Part shown: positions 12,392-21,143 of the stretch, piece by piece
How positions within the stretch are numbered: the first letter of the stretch is position 1
How the letters are laid out: every line of letters begins with the position of its first letter
Assembly: GCF_004745525.1 (NCBI RefSeq)
Contig: NZ_RKLY01000005.1
Coordinates: 44,612 to 108,611, forward strand
Source of the DNA: Companilactobacillus suantsaicola
GTDB lineage: Bacteria > Bacillota > Bacilli > Lactobacillales > Lactobacillaceae
Direction of reading: 5' to 3'
DNA length: 64,000 nucleotides
Translations under genes and position numbers: made by a program
The notes under the pieces: generated by a model
Told to the model about the DNA's origin: nothing
Seen by the model: the letters and a program-made list of their open reading frames with translations, nothing else
Databases searched by the model: none

Positions 12392-12420
12392 TGGTTCATT
12401 TATTAATTCTGAAATATAAT
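12392..12420 (+). promoter_or_regulatory. Probable promoter of the XRE regulator gene
   Basis: TATAAT at 12415-12420 is a perfect -10 box. The -35 position holds TGGTTC at 12392-12397, a poor match, with a 17-base spacer. The start codon is 29 bases downstream of the -10 box. Confidence 0.5.
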
Positions 12421-12449
12421 GTTTCCATAACTAGGAATTGAGGGATCTT

Positions 12450-12674
12450 ATGAGAGAGTCATTAAATCGTGAGAAGACTATTTTAGGTAATAATTTACGT
12501 GAATGCCGTAAGCAATGTAAGTTGTCGGAACGTGAAGTTTCGAAGATGCTGCATGTTGATATTACAACGATATCTAAATATGAGCACAGTACTCGTACTC
12601 CCGATATTTATACAATAATTCGCTTTGCCGATGTCTATGGAGTCAGTTTGGATGCGCTCGTTGGTCGGAATTAA
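12450..12674 (+). CDS. XRE-family helix-turn-helix regulator
   Basis: A 74-residue protein consisting almost entirely of one Cro/C1-type HTH domain: LRECRKQCKLSEREVSKMLHVDITTISKYEHSTRTPDIYTIIRFADVYGVSLDALVG. Position 1 is set at ATG 12450, after GAGGGA; an upstream in-frame TTG at 12438 is part of that ribosome binding site. Such stand-alone HTH proteins often repress themselves and neighbours, but no operator can be assigned here. The target and signal are unknown. Confidence 0.8.
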   Translation: MRESLNREKTILGNNLRECRKQCKLSEREVSKMLHVDITTISKYEHSTRTPDIYTIIRFADVYGVSLDALVGRN

Positions 12675-12679
12675 AATGA

Positions 12680-12845
12680 AGAGAGTTTGGGACATAACTA
12701 TTTTTTACTCCTAAACTTGCAGCATAAACGAGGAACATGACATTGTAATTTCTTCTTAAAAAAATAGCACCGGGTAATCAAAGAGTGATTATCCGGTGCT
12801 ATTTGATTTAATATTTGAATGACCTTTTTATGTCCTGCTCTCTAG
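12680..12845. repeat. Long-range stem-loop element with internal terminator hairpin
   Basis: GAGAG and GGGACATAA near 12681-12698 pair with TTATGTCC and CTCTC near 12828-12842, closing a loop of about 130 bases. Inside lies a near-perfect hairpin, AAATAGCACCGG at 12763-12774 with its complement ending at 12803, flanked by T/A runs on both sides. It can act as a terminator for the XRE gene on + and for the response regulator on -. The closing arms resemble GGGACATAA repeats seen between genes in other Gram-positives. Confidence 0.6.
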
Positions 12846-13100
12846 TTGAAACGAGTTACACAAGAGCAACCCCCTCCGAGATAACAAAATTTCAAGAATC
12901 ACTCGCAAAGTGCGACGAGCAGTTCCTGAAATTACGTTATCCTCCGGGAGCTGACCGCTCTTGTTCCACTCTCTAGTTGAAACGAGTTACACAAGCCAGA
13001 CTCAGCCATATAGCTACATTCCCCAAATCACACACAAGCCCGGTGTGCAATTCGTGAAATTAGGCTATCTGTCTGAGTCTAAGCGGCTTGTTCCACTCTC
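12838..13100 (-). repeat. Structured repeat family B, two tandem copies (12853-12971, 12984-13098)
   Basis: Two direct copies about 131 bases apart, each introduced by the same CTCTCTAGTTGAAACGAG sequence. Copy B1 pairs ACAAGAGC with GCTCTTGT, GATAAC with GTTATC and closes on a hairpin with loop GCAAAGTGC. Copy B2 keeps the fold with other sequences: ACAAGCC with GGCTTGT, AGACTCAG with CTGAGTCT, and a hairpin with CAAGCCCGG in its loop. An outer GAG/CTC helix frames both. Read on the minus strand, the element begins inside the response regulator stop codon (TAGAGAGTGGAAC), so it forms the 3' untranslated region of that gene. Confidence 0.85.
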
Positions 13101-13837
13101 TACTTATGATTGAATCTTTTGATCAACTCTTTATTCTTTCTAAAAGAAACTTCACAGCTTGAACCATCGATGAAGGTCAATTGTCTGGTTTTGCTATCAA
13201 AGCTAGTAGCGTTGTCTAAATTGACTAGGAAACTACGATTACAGCGAAATAAATTAGGATAATCTTGTTCAAAGGTATTGAGTGATCCATTGAATTCGGC
13301 TAACTGATTTTTAGTAATAATAAATATGCGACCGGGGATTTCTTTTTTAGTGTAGAGCATGATCAAATCATCCATCAAAATTGAGAAGTAGCGGCTGCCG
13401 ATTTTATAGTCGAGGAGATTCTTTGAGCAGTGACTGTAAGATTGCAGTTTTTCCTGAACACTTTGAATATCGTCAGTGATGCGCTGCTTGATATTTTCAA
13501 AACCTTTGTCTTTTAAAATGTAATCTGTCGGGGCAATTTTTCTTTCCAGTGTTGTGAGTGATAGCTCACCGTGAGTCGTGATGAAGATAATTTGTGCTAG
13601 CGGAACTTCTTGACGAATTTTTTCCGCCAAATTTAAACCGGCTAGTTTATCTTCATTGATTTCCATATCTAAAAAATACAATCCTAACTGAGCGGGATGT
13701 TGCAAGAATTCCTCAGTATTAGAAGCTACACAAGTTAATTGCATGTCCGCATCATTGATGACGATGCCGTTTTGTATATATTTCGCAAATTTTTCACGCT
13801 GCAGCGGGTTGTCTTCTAGTAGGTAGACTGGGTACAT
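13100..13837 (-). CDS. LytTR-type response regulator (AgrA/ComE-like)
   Basis: A 245-residue response regulator. The receiver domain shows the phosphoacceptor region YFLDMEI and the conserved lysine in YILKDKGFE. The C-terminal half is a LytTR DNA-binding domain (ILMDDLIMLYTKKE ... RCNRSFLVNLDNATSFDSKTRQLTFIDGSSCEVSFRK). The ATG follows directly on the TAA of the histidine kinase gene, so the two are translationally coupled. Relatives control bacteriocin or competence genes through paired direct repeats, but no such target or peptide gene is visible here. Its stop codon TAG is also the first base triplet of a family B repeat. Confidence 0.9.
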   Translation of the reverse strand: MYPVYLLEDNPLQREKFAKYIQNGIVINDADMQLTCVASNTEEFLQHPAQLGLYFLDMEINEDKLAGLNLAEKIRQEVPLAQIIFITTHGELSLTTLERKIAPTDYILKDKGFENIKQRITDDIQSVQEKLQSYSHCSKNLLDYKIGSRYFSILMDDLIMLYTKKEIPGRIFIITKNQLAEFNGSLNTFEQDYPNLFRCNRSFLVNLDNATSFDSKTRQLTFIDGSSCEVSFRKNKELIKRFNHK

Positions 13838-15151
13838 TTACTCACCTCCAACGATAATTAAAGTCATCAGCAAATGGCCTTTGACGATTTTACTGTCTAA
13901 AAAGAGATTATTCGTTTGACTGATTAATTTTCGAACGTTACTGAGACCAAAACCAGTATGATCTTGTTTAGTTGTGTAACCACTTTGGAATATTTCATTG
14001 AGATTCAGTTTTTTCTCCAAGGGGTTATCAATCGTGATTTCGGTAGTTTGTTCAGTTTGATTGATAGCACAAGTAACTTCGCGATTTTTGGTAACGTGTT
14101 CGAGAGCATTGTCGATCAAAATCCCCAAAATTCGAACTACTACGATATCGACGTTGAAATGATAGTGCGCTTGGGTCAGTTCCAAATTGAAGTCGATCTG
14201 TTTGCTTTTAGCGATGAAAAATTTCTGAATCAACAGTCCGCGAATCAGATCGTTGTCAATTGCGCTGACTTGGGCAATATTGCCTTTATTGACGAGTGAC
14301 ATTTCATCATCAGGAACAATGTCCTGGTAATAATCCTTGAGTTCCTGGGAATCGCTTTGGTCGACTAGCGGTTTGATAGCCAGCATGATATTTTGAAAAT
14401 CATGTTTAAACTTACGCAGCTCGGTGTATTGTTGCTGCACACTAGTTAAATATTCGTTGAGTTGCTTGTTGTAAGCTAGTTTTTCGCGTGCCTCGTTTTG
14501 AATCGCCATCGTGTGAACGAAGAAAACTAGTTGGTAATAAGCCACAATTAAAAGGATGGAAAAAATCAGAATAAGACTAGCTTGAATGGTAGCTGTCACG
14601 GCTTGGAGATCACTGATCAATAAAATGACCAAAAATGAAACGAGTACGCTGAAGGTTAAAGTAAGTACTCGCTTACCCAAATGGTATTTTTCAATTTGAA
14701 GCCAAAGTTCGGCGGTTGAATGGCGGAATCGTTGAGCAACTAAAACAAAAACCACTAGGTACAGTAAGTTGATCAACAATGAGGCAGTAATAAAATATTC
14801 TTGATAAATTTCTAGTAGTCGCAATTGCCAACGATTATTTGCAACAAAAAAGATGATCCGAGCGGTATAAGTTGCTAGACAAAAGAAGACCAATACGATA
14901 TTGGAAGCCATGACTAAGGAAATCGATTTTTGCATGTCGTGGTGATAGACCAAAAGAAGTAGGCCAATAAAGAAGAGAATGAAAATATCGTCCAAAAATA
15001 AACCGATATAACCAAAGACCAAAGCTAAGGCTATACCGATTAATATTTTCAAAGGATTGAATTCTCTAATAAAGTAATTTTTTAGTTGTAAAATTGCGAA
15101 CAACAAGCAGAAGTTTGCAATCAAGTTTAATTGCCAGTCTATATATACCAT
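13838..15151 (-). CDS. Sensor histidine kinase, HPK10/AgrC type
   Basis: A 437-residue kinase with about six hydrophobic segments in the first 200 residues, then a coiled region with the phospho-histidine segment RKFKHDFQNIMLAIKPL and a GHKL ATPase domain (GILIDNALEHV, GFGLSNVRKL). I place the start at ATG 15151 (MVYIDWQLNLIANF): the open frame continues upstream only by translating a family A repeat unit, which is not credible as protein. No strong ribosome binding site is seen at this start. The family senses secreted peptides, but no pheromone precursor is evident nearby. Confidence 0.85.
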   Translation of the reverse strand: MVYIDWQLNLIANFCLLFAILQLKNYFIREFNPLKILIGIALALVFGYIGLFLDDIFILFFIGLLLLVYHHDMQKSISLVMASNIVLVFFCLATYTARIIFFVANNRWQLRLLEIYQEYFITASLLINLLYLVVFVLVAQRFRHSTAELWLQIEKYHLGKRVLTLTFSVLVSFLVILLISDLQAVTATIQASLILIFSILLIVAYYQLVFFVHTMAIQNEAREKLAYNKQLNEYLTSVQQQYTELRKFKHDFQNIMLAIKPLVDQSDSQELKDYYQDIVPDDEMSLVNKGNIAQVSAIDNDLIRGLLIQKFFIAKSKQIDFNLELTQAHYHFNVDIVVVRILGILIDNALEHVTKNREVTCAINQTEQTTEITIDNPLEKKLNLNEIFQSGYTTKQDHTGFGLSNVRKLISQTNNLFLDSKIVKGHLLMTLIIVGGE

Positions 15152-15211
15152 AAGCCAATTGTATTTAAAATTTTGTCTTAATACAAGGTGTTTTTGCTTG
15201 TGGGGTGTAGT

Positions 15212-15793
15212 ATGCCGTCCTCTGCAACAAACTCGATTTTGGCTGGAACGTACTGGGCACGACTTGAAACTACCGCAAAGTGCGCGGCATTTCCAAGCTC
15301 GGCCTTTCACGTAAGCGCTAAAGCGCTAAGTGAAATTTCAGTACTGAGCCAAATCGAGTTTGTTGCTCCGGACTGAATAACGGGTCTATGTTTTATATGC
15401 TTTCCGTTTATTTAGGAATAATAGTTCTATTCAAAATGGTATTATTACTAACCTAATAGTATGGATTCGATTCTATTTGAAATAAAAGAAACAAAATTTA
15501 AAGCAACTAAAAAATAGCATCTATTCTTCGATAGTACGTAATTGATATTAATTAATCATACGTATATTGAAAATAGGTGCTATTTCTATTTTTTAAATTG
15601 TTTGGGATATATGATAGAAAACACTATTTAGTCTGGAGCAACGGCTCTGGGAAATGCTCAGCTGTGAAATTCCACTTAGCGCTTTAGCGCTTATGTGGAA
15701 GGCCGAGCTTGGAGATTACGCGTACTTTGCGTAAGCTTCAAGTCGTGCCCACAGCGTTCCAGCGTTTCCCAGAGCCGTTGCGGAAGACGGCAT
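15212..15793. repeat. Composite inverted repeat element A, copy 2 (units 15212-15374 and 15630-15793)
   Basis: Left unit: P1 is built on ACTCGATTTTGGCT with complement AGCCAAATCGAGT; P2 is GTACTG/CAGTAC, a full double change from ATGTG/CACAT of copy 1; P4 is TTTCACGTAAGCGC TAAA GCGC..., with perfect complement. Right unit: P1 is built on CTCTGGGAAATGCT. Both P3 hairpins carry a GCAAAGTRC loop. The core holds a long hairpin with flanking A and T runs at about 15509-15594 that resembles the stand-alone hairpin at 33627-33706. The element lies upstream of the histidine kinase and ends 14 bases from the hydrolase stop. Confidence 0.9.
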
Positions 15794-15807
15794 TAGGACG
15801 GTAACAG

Positions 15808-16695
15808 TTAGTTATTTGCTATTGCGCTTTGTTTGCTGTCGGGTGAATCTGGATTGGTTACGCCGTTGCCAATGATGTACTGGTGGAAAATGTTGATAAA
15901 TTGGTTGCTGGCAATCATGTCGGAGTGTTGTGCTTTACTGCCGGTCAAGGTTACTAGTGTATAGTGTTTGATTTGGCCTTCGTAAATGTACTTTCCGGCA
16001 TCAACGCTGCCTAGTGGGACGATGCCGTCGTCGGTGTAAAGTTGGGTTCCGGCGATGGAATAGTAGGTTAGATTCTTAGGAATCTTGTCTCTAGCTTTGA
16101 TTAGGTCATTGAGCATTTGGGTACGATTTGAACTGTTCTTTTCTTCGAAATTGTATGGTGTACCGACGGTTAGCAATTGGTTGAGGGTCATGGTTGAATC
16201 GTCAAAATACTTTTCCAAGAAGATGGTCCAAATTAGACCGCCATTTGAGTGTCCGAAGGCATTAAAAGTATTGAAACGGTATCGTTTCTTAATGGCGTTG
16301 AAGGCGATATTGAACCATTGAACTTGTTTTTGAATGTTGGAATAGCCATCTTTATTGTTGTCAAAACCTACAACGATAAATGGTTGAGTATCATTAGCTC
16401 TGATTTTGCCGGTATAGGAGATGGAATCGTCTAAGTGAACGGTCATCTTTAATAGGCTATGATGTTCACCGTATTTACTGTTGATAGTTTTAACTAGATT
16501 GTCGAATCGATTGGCAGAAGCACTCGAACCCGGAATCATGATGATTGGTGTCATGGGTGAATTGTATCTGCCTGCTAAAGTAGTAACATTTTTTTTCGTC
16601 CAAATGTAAGAAGGAATACCGAGCAGGATGAAAAATAGCGCCATTGCCACTAAGTATTTGAAATTTTTGTTTTTTCTTAAGGTTCTGGAACGCAT
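15808..16695 (-). CDS. Membrane-anchored alpha/beta hydrolase (DUF915-like)
   Basis: A 295-residue protein with an N-terminal membrane anchor (FKYLVAMALFFILLGIPSYIW) and an alpha/beta hydrolase fold facing outward. The nucleophile elbow is GHSNGG (Ser in AFGHSNGGLIW), the oxyanion region PIIMIPGSSASANRF, and a catalytic His is likely in KAQHSDMI. It resembles the DUF915 family of lactobacillary hydrolases. Its ATG overlaps the stop of the EIIC-like gene (TAATG), so the two products are coupled, which suggests the carrier and hydrolase work on a common substrate. The substrate is unknown. Confidence 0.8.
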   Translation of the reverse strand: MRSRTLRKNKNFKYLVAMALFFILLGIPSYIWTKKNVTTLAGRYNSPMTPIIMIPGSSASANRFDNLVKTINSKYGEHHSLLKMTVHLDDSISYTGKIRANDTQPFIVVGFDNNKDGYSNIQKQVQWFNIAFNAIKKRYRFNTFNAFGHSNGGLIWTIFLEKYFDDSTMTLNQLLTVGTPYNFEEKNSSNRTQMLNDLIKARDKIPKNLTYYSIAGTQLYTDDGIVPLGSVDAGKYIYEGQIKHYTLVTLTGSKAQHSDMIASNQFINIFHQYIIGNGVTNPDSPDSKQSAIANN

Positions 16696-18014
16696 TAATG
16701 TTCACCTTCTTCAGAGGTTAAGTCATCTAATTGTTTAACTTTGATGGCCATTTTGACAAAAGGTATGTAGATCAAAGTTGAAATTACGATTGCCAAAATT
16801 GAGAATCCTAAGGCTTGCCAGCTGCCGTTTGTTCCAACGAAAGCAGTTAGTGGTCCAGGAGTTCCAACGGGCACAGGATAGACGCTAGGGGGCATTAAAT
16901 GCAATTGAATTGCTAAGGCTGCCATTAACATGTTGGCTAAAGGAGCTAGGATGAAAGGAATTAAGAAAATGACATTAAATAAGATTGGAATTCCCGTCAT
17001 CAGGCCGCTACTAATATTGAAAAGACTAGGGATGATCGACCAGCGAGCAACAGTTTGATAGTCCTTGTCCTGAGAAATGATCAAGATAGCGATAATCAAA
17101 CCTAGCACTGCACCAGTCCCACCAAAGGTCGCAAATGCATGGTACAAAGATGAACTAGTGAAAGGATTGGGGGCATTCCAAGCAGTGTGGTGATCCAAAG
17201 CGTAATTGAGATTGATAGTTGACAGTTTATCCATTTTTTCCACACCGAGAGATGAGTAAGTACCCGACCACCCAAGAAAAGACATCACTAAAGTGTAGAC
17301 GGAGAAAATCAAAGTCTTGCTGATCTGACCGAGATTACTCTTGGATGAATACTCGGAAGCCACGGCGTTGATGAAGTTTCCCGGGGCTTCGGCGTAGTAG
17401 GTGATGTTGATCAGGGTACTCAACACGATTGCCACCAGTAATGAGATAACGATTGGACGAACCGAGATGAATGAACGTTGCCAAATATTTTGCTCACTTT
17501 CACTGATAGGAATAGGCCGACTAGCTTTTTTGAAGATCCAACCGATGAAAATACCGGAGATCATCGCAAACAGAAGTCCTCGTAAACCCAAAATTTGCGG
17601 GTGGAATGAGAATGGCTGTAGTTTAGAATAGCTGTAATCGACAATTAGGTAAAAACTGATGCCAGTGACACCTGCTAATTGGTCATCACGCTTGAAGTGT
17701 TTGGCGGTATATTTGGCGGCTCCAAAAATTGCCATCACGGAAATGAATCCTAGTGACAAATTGTAAAGTCCGGCACAGATATTTTCAATTTGGCGATTCA
17801 AAAAGTCGTTATTGATGGTTGGGAAAACATCAGTTAAGAATCCCTCTTTACCAATGACGACTGTCTGAATTATCCGTATGAAACTGCCAAAGAGTGCAAA
17901 TGGAAAAACCAAAAGTAAGGTCTTTTGAATAATGCGATAAATCAATAGTTTTTGAAATTTAAGTGCTAAATGAATCAAATTTTTTTCAAACTTATTTTGA
18001 AAATCAATGTTCAT
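16695..18014 (-). CDS. EIIC-like membrane protein of the lactose/cellobiose PTS family, atypical
   Basis: A 439-residue polytopic protein aligning along its length with cellobiose-type EIIC permeases, including the GGTGAVLGLIIAI segment. Two sites conserved in active EIIC proteins are altered. The motif that reads FGLHG in the canonical copy at 23179 is LGWSGTYSS here, losing the histidine. The NINEP motif with the sugar-binding glutamate is NISSG. Both changes suggest it does not phosphorylate sugar in the usual way. The start ATG at 18014 has AAAGGTGA upstream. It is coupled to the hydrolase gene; no EIIA or EIIB is nearby. Confidence 0.8.
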   Translation of the reverse strand: MNIDFQNKFEKNLIHLALKFQKLLIYRIIQKTLLLVFPFALFGSFIRIIQTVVIGKEGFLTDVFPTINNDFLNRQIENICAGLYNLSLGFISVMAIFGAAKYTAKHFKRDDQLAGVTGISFYLIVDYSYSKLQPFSFHPQILGLRGLLFAMISGIFIGWIFKKASRPIPISESEQNIWQRSFISVRPIVISLLVAIVLSTLINITYYAEAPGNFINAVASEYSSKSNLGQISKTLIFSVYTLVMSFLGWSGTYSSLGVEKMDKLSTINLNYALDHHTAWNAPNPFTSSSLYHAFATFGGTGAVLGLIIAILIISQDKDYQTVARWSIIPSLFNISSGLMTGIPILFNVIFLIPFILAPLANMLMAALAIQLHLMPPSVYPVPVGTPGPLTAFVGTNGSWQALGFSILAIVISTLIYIPFVKMAIKVKQLDDLTSEEGEH

Positions 18015-18065
18015 AAGAATTCACCTTTTTAGTCTATTGGACTCTACCAAAAGTATAACCTCAAA

Positions 18066-18097
18066 TAAAAAAAGCCGCCATCATAGCGACTTCTTTT
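18066..18097 (-). terminator. Terminator of the amino acid permease gene
   Basis: On the minus strand the arm GAAGTCGC pairs with GCGGCTT, followed by seven T. The permease stop codon lies in the stem-loop. Short runs of A and T on both sides may let it work in both directions. Confidence 0.75.
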
Positions 18098-19421
18098 TGT
18101 TCAAATAGTGAATATAGTAAACAGGTAAACCAAGCAATGTAATACCAATTCCCATGAAAGCTAATCCGGGTTGCCGGAAAAGTGTGGAAATGATGATATA
18201 AGCTCCACCAATCAAAGCAATAATTGGTGGAATCGGATAAAAGTTGATCTTGTAAGGACGTGTTAGTTGGGGTTCTTTCTTTCGTAAAATGAAAACTCCC
18301 ACAAACATCATCATCGAGAAAATCCACATGACGAAGACTAACATGTCAGTTAAATAATCAAAACTACCCATGAAAATCATTACGATAGCAATGATAGTTT
18401 GCACTAAACCAGCATTTGCTGGCACACGAGTATTTTTAGTTAATTTGGAGAAGAACTTAGAAAAGACGATATCGTCGTCTGCTCCTAAAACGTAAGTGAC
18501 ACGTGCACCAGTCATCGTATAACCGTTGACAGAACCGAAAACGGAAATCAGAATACCAATTGTCACAATTTTTCCACCGATCTCACCGAAAATTCTGATA
18601 GCAGATTCGGAAGCGGCGTTTTGATTACCAGGAATCAAGTTGAATGGTAATTCTTTGATGAAGACAAAACTGATCAAAACGTAAATCAAAGTGATAGCGA
18701 ACAAGCCAATGATGATTGATTTAGCCAAATCCTTTTCAGGACGCTTCATTTCACCAGCTAAGCTTCCGACATTCATCCAACCGTCAAAGGCAAACATTGT
18801 AGCTAACAGGCCACCACCAAGGGATGACCAAAAACTTGCGTGACTTCCAGCAGTAACAGGAAAGAGTGAAACTGGATTACTAGACTTAGTAAAAATCCCC
18901 ACGATAATGATCAAGACAATTGGAATCAACTTAGCAATCAGTGAGATGGTTTGAATGCCACCACCAACTTTGGCTCCGAGCAGATTTACTAAGTAGAGGA
19001 AAACCGCTAAAGAAATTGCAATTGGAATTTGCCAAACTTTATCAATATTACAAAGGTTCATTACTTGCGTTGCAAAAATAATTGATAATGCTGAGATTCC
19101 TGCTGGGTAGTAAATAACTGATTGTGCCCAAGCAAGAAGAAAAGCAGGTATTTTACCGTAGATATACTCAATATATTTATAAATACCACCGGCTACCGGA
19201 ATCGCTGAAGCAAGTTCTGCAATTGTCAGCCCGGCATTGATCGTAATAAAACCGGCTAGTAACCAAACGAGGATGGTTAAACTAGCACTACCAGTTGCGG
19301 CGGTAACACTAGAGATCTTGAAGAAGACTCCACCACCAATAACTAGTCCCATTACAGTCGACAGTGCTGAAAAGAACCCGAGGTCCCGTTTCAGACTAAA
19401 TTTTTCTGTTTCTGAATCCAT
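18081..19421 (-). CDS. APC-superfamily amino acid permease
   Basis: A 446-residue transporter with about twelve hydrophobic helices. The N-terminal FFSALSTVMGLVIGGGVFF contains the substrate-binding unwound helix of APC transporters, and the AGEMKRPEKDL loop after helix 6 is typical of the LAT/SteT-like branch. It probably exchanges or imports a neutral amino acid; the substrate cannot be told from sequence. The ATG at 19421 has AGAGGGG about 12 bases upstream, a long spacing. It is transcribed away from the family A element upstream. Confidence 0.88.
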   Translation of the reverse strand: MDSETEKFSLKRDLGFFSALSTVMGLVIGGGVFFKISSVTAATGSASLTILVWLLAGFITINAGLTIAELASAIPVAGGIYKYIEYIYGKIPAFLLAWAQSVIYYPAGISALSIIFATQVMNLCNIDKVWQIPIAISLAVFLYLVNLLGAKVGGGIQTISLIAKLIPIVLIIIVGIFTKSSNPVSLFPVTAGSHASFWSSLGGGLLATMFAFDGWMNVGSLAGEMKRPEKDLAKSIIIGLFAITLIYVLISFVFIKELPFNLIPGNQNAASESAIRIFGEIGGKIVTIGILISVFGSVNGYTMTGARVTYVLGADDDIVFSKFFSKLTKNTRVPANAGLVQTIIAIVMIFMGSFDYLTDMLVFVMWIFSMMMFVGVFILRKKEPQLTRPYKINFYPIPPIIALIGGAYIIISTLFRQPGLAFMGIGITLLGLPVYYIHYLNKKKSL

Positions 19422-19475
19422 AAGGCAAAATTACCCCTCTCAAAAAGGTTCTTTCTTTTGTTTTATTGGTGTAAT

Positions 19476-19986
19476 ATGCCGTCCTCCATAGCAAAGCCGA
19501 TTTTGGCTGGAACGATGTGGGCACGACTTGAAGCCTTTTTCAAAACCGGAAAAAGTCTCCAAGCTCGGCCTTATTCTAAGCAATAAATTGCTAAGAATAA
19601 TTTCACATCTGAGCCAAATCGGCTTTGCTATTCCGGACTAAATAACATTTCTATGTATTATTTGTTTTCCATTCAAGTAGGAATTTGTGCTCTATTTTGA
19701 AGTAGTAAGGGAATCTCAAATTAATTTACTTATTCTATCTTTTAAGTACTAAATGTATTTAAAACAATAGCGAGCACTATTCAATCTCGAATTAATTTGA
19801 ATAAAAAATAAGAGGTGTTATATAGTCGGGAGTGACAGCTTTGTGGATGCTCAGCCGTGAAATTCTTGTTAGTGCTTTAGCACTTACAAGAAGGCCAAGC
19901 TTGGAGACAATTCCCGCTTTTGGAATTGGCTTCAAGTTGTGCCCACCGCGTTCCAGCGTCCACAAAGCCGAACGGACGACGGCAAT
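19476..19986. repeat. Composite inverted repeat element A, copy 3 (units 19476-19639 and 19824-19986)
   Basis: The left P1 helix is a distinct variant, ATAGCAAAGCCGATTTTGGCT with AGCCAAATCGGCTTTGCTAT; the right P1 is built on CTTTGTGGATGCTC. P4 on the left is TTATTCTTAGC..., with TAAA loop and perfect complement. Both P3 hairpins are of the CAAAA..CGG type. The outer flanks also match in inverted form (GGTGTAATATGCC on the left, the complement of GGTAGTGTTACATTGCC on the right), so the terminal inverted repeat extends beyond the fold. It fills the divergent gap between the permease and oxidoreductase genes, with the shortest core (184 bases). Confidence 0.9.
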
Positions 19987-20143
19987 GTAACACTACCTAA
20001 ACTAAAGAACGACCACTAGCCACTCAAAAGAAAGACCTTTAAAATAGCCTAAGTTTCGATTATATAACATATTGATAGATTCTTGGGAGTTTTTTGGTAG
20101 TAATTACGCTTACATAAAAGTAAAATTAGTGTGAGGTGATTTT

Positions 20144-21142
20144 ATGATTAAATTAGGAATAATTGGAACGAATTGGATCACAGAACAGTTTGTCAATGCA
20201 TGCGATATCACAAAATCTTTTGAATTAACACATGTTTATTCAAGAACGACACAAAAAGCTCAACAATTTATTGATGATTTAAAGAAGACAGAAATCAGAG
20301 TCAGCACTGATTTGAACGAATTCTTCAAGAGTGACGACTTTGATACAGTTTATATTGCTTCCCCAAATGGCTTGCACTTTGGACAGGCAAAATTGGCCTT
20401 GGAAAATGGCAAGAATGTTATTGTGGAAAAGCCTAGCACGTCAACGGTTAGAGAATTTACTATTTTGGATGACTTGGCACATGAGAATAAGTTGTTCTTA
20501 TTTGAAGCTGCCAGACACATTCACGAACCGATTTTCAAAAAGATTCAAGAATATGTGGACGACAATCGCTCAGAATTAAGTGGAGCTACGATTTCATACA
20601 TGAAGTATTCTAGTCGCTACGATGCTTTCAAAGCGGGTAAATTGCCTAATATTTTCAACCCTAAGTTTTCCGGAGGAGCCTTGTATGATTTGGGTGTCTA
20701 CACGATTTATGATGCAGTCGTCTTGTTTGGACAACCGGACAAGGTCGGCTATACTCCTGAAGTTTTGTCCTCTGGTATCGACGGCTCAGGTAGTCTGACT
20801 TTGAAGTATCCTGACTTTGACGTCAATATGTTGATTGGTAAGACGAAGAATTCTTATCTACAATCTGAAATCTACTTTAATAAGAAAACTTTATTGATGG
20901 ATAGCGGCGGAGATATCACGCATATTAAGTTGGCAGATGAAAATAAGAATATCACTACGATTCCAACCCAAAAGTCTGACAATCCGATGGATTCTGAAGC
21001 TAGTGAATTTGCCAGAATAATTAATGAAAATGATCAAGAAACTTATGAAAAACTCTTGAAGTACGCTAGAATTGTAAATAGAATTCTAGAACAGGCCAGA
21101 ACGAGTGCAGGACTTGTTTTCGGCGCAGATGAGGAAAAATAA
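20144..21142 (+). CDS. Gfo/Idh/MocA-family NAD(P)-dependent oxidoreductase
   Basis: A 332-residue protein with an N-terminal Rossmann domain (LGIIGTNWITEQFV, YIASPNGLHFGQAKLALENGKNVIVEKPS). The EKP lysine is the signature of the family. The C-terminal half is the alpha/beta substrate domain (SGGALYDLGVYTIYDAV, with the GGALYDLGVY motif). Members oxidise or reduce sugars, inositols and related compounds; the substrate is not predictable here. ATG at 20144 follows GTGAGGTGA. The DEAD-box gene begins two bases after its stop, so they are co-transcribed. Confidence 0.9.
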   Translation: MIKLGIIGTNWITEQFVNACDITKSFELTHVYSRTTQKAQQFIDDLKKTEIRVSTDLNEFFKSDDFDTVYIASPNGLHFGQAKLALENGKNVIVEKPSTSTVREFTILDDLAHENKLFLFEAARHIHEPIFKKIQEYVDDNRSELSGATISYMKYSSRYDAFKAGKLPNIFNPKFSGGALYDLGVYTIYDAVVLFGQPDKVGYTPEVLSSGIDGSGSLTLKYPDFDVNMLIGKTKNSYLQSEIYFNKKTLLMDSGGDITHIKLADENKNITTIPTQKSDNPMDSEASEFARIINENDQETYEKLLKYARIVNRILEQARTSAGLVFGADEEK

Positions 21143-21143
21143 A

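Noticed and set aside
15152..15310. A 53-residue N-terminal extension of the histidine kinase
   Set aside because: It is the translation of a family A repeat unit, cysteine- and arginine-rich and unlike kinases; ATG 15151 begins the first membrane helix.
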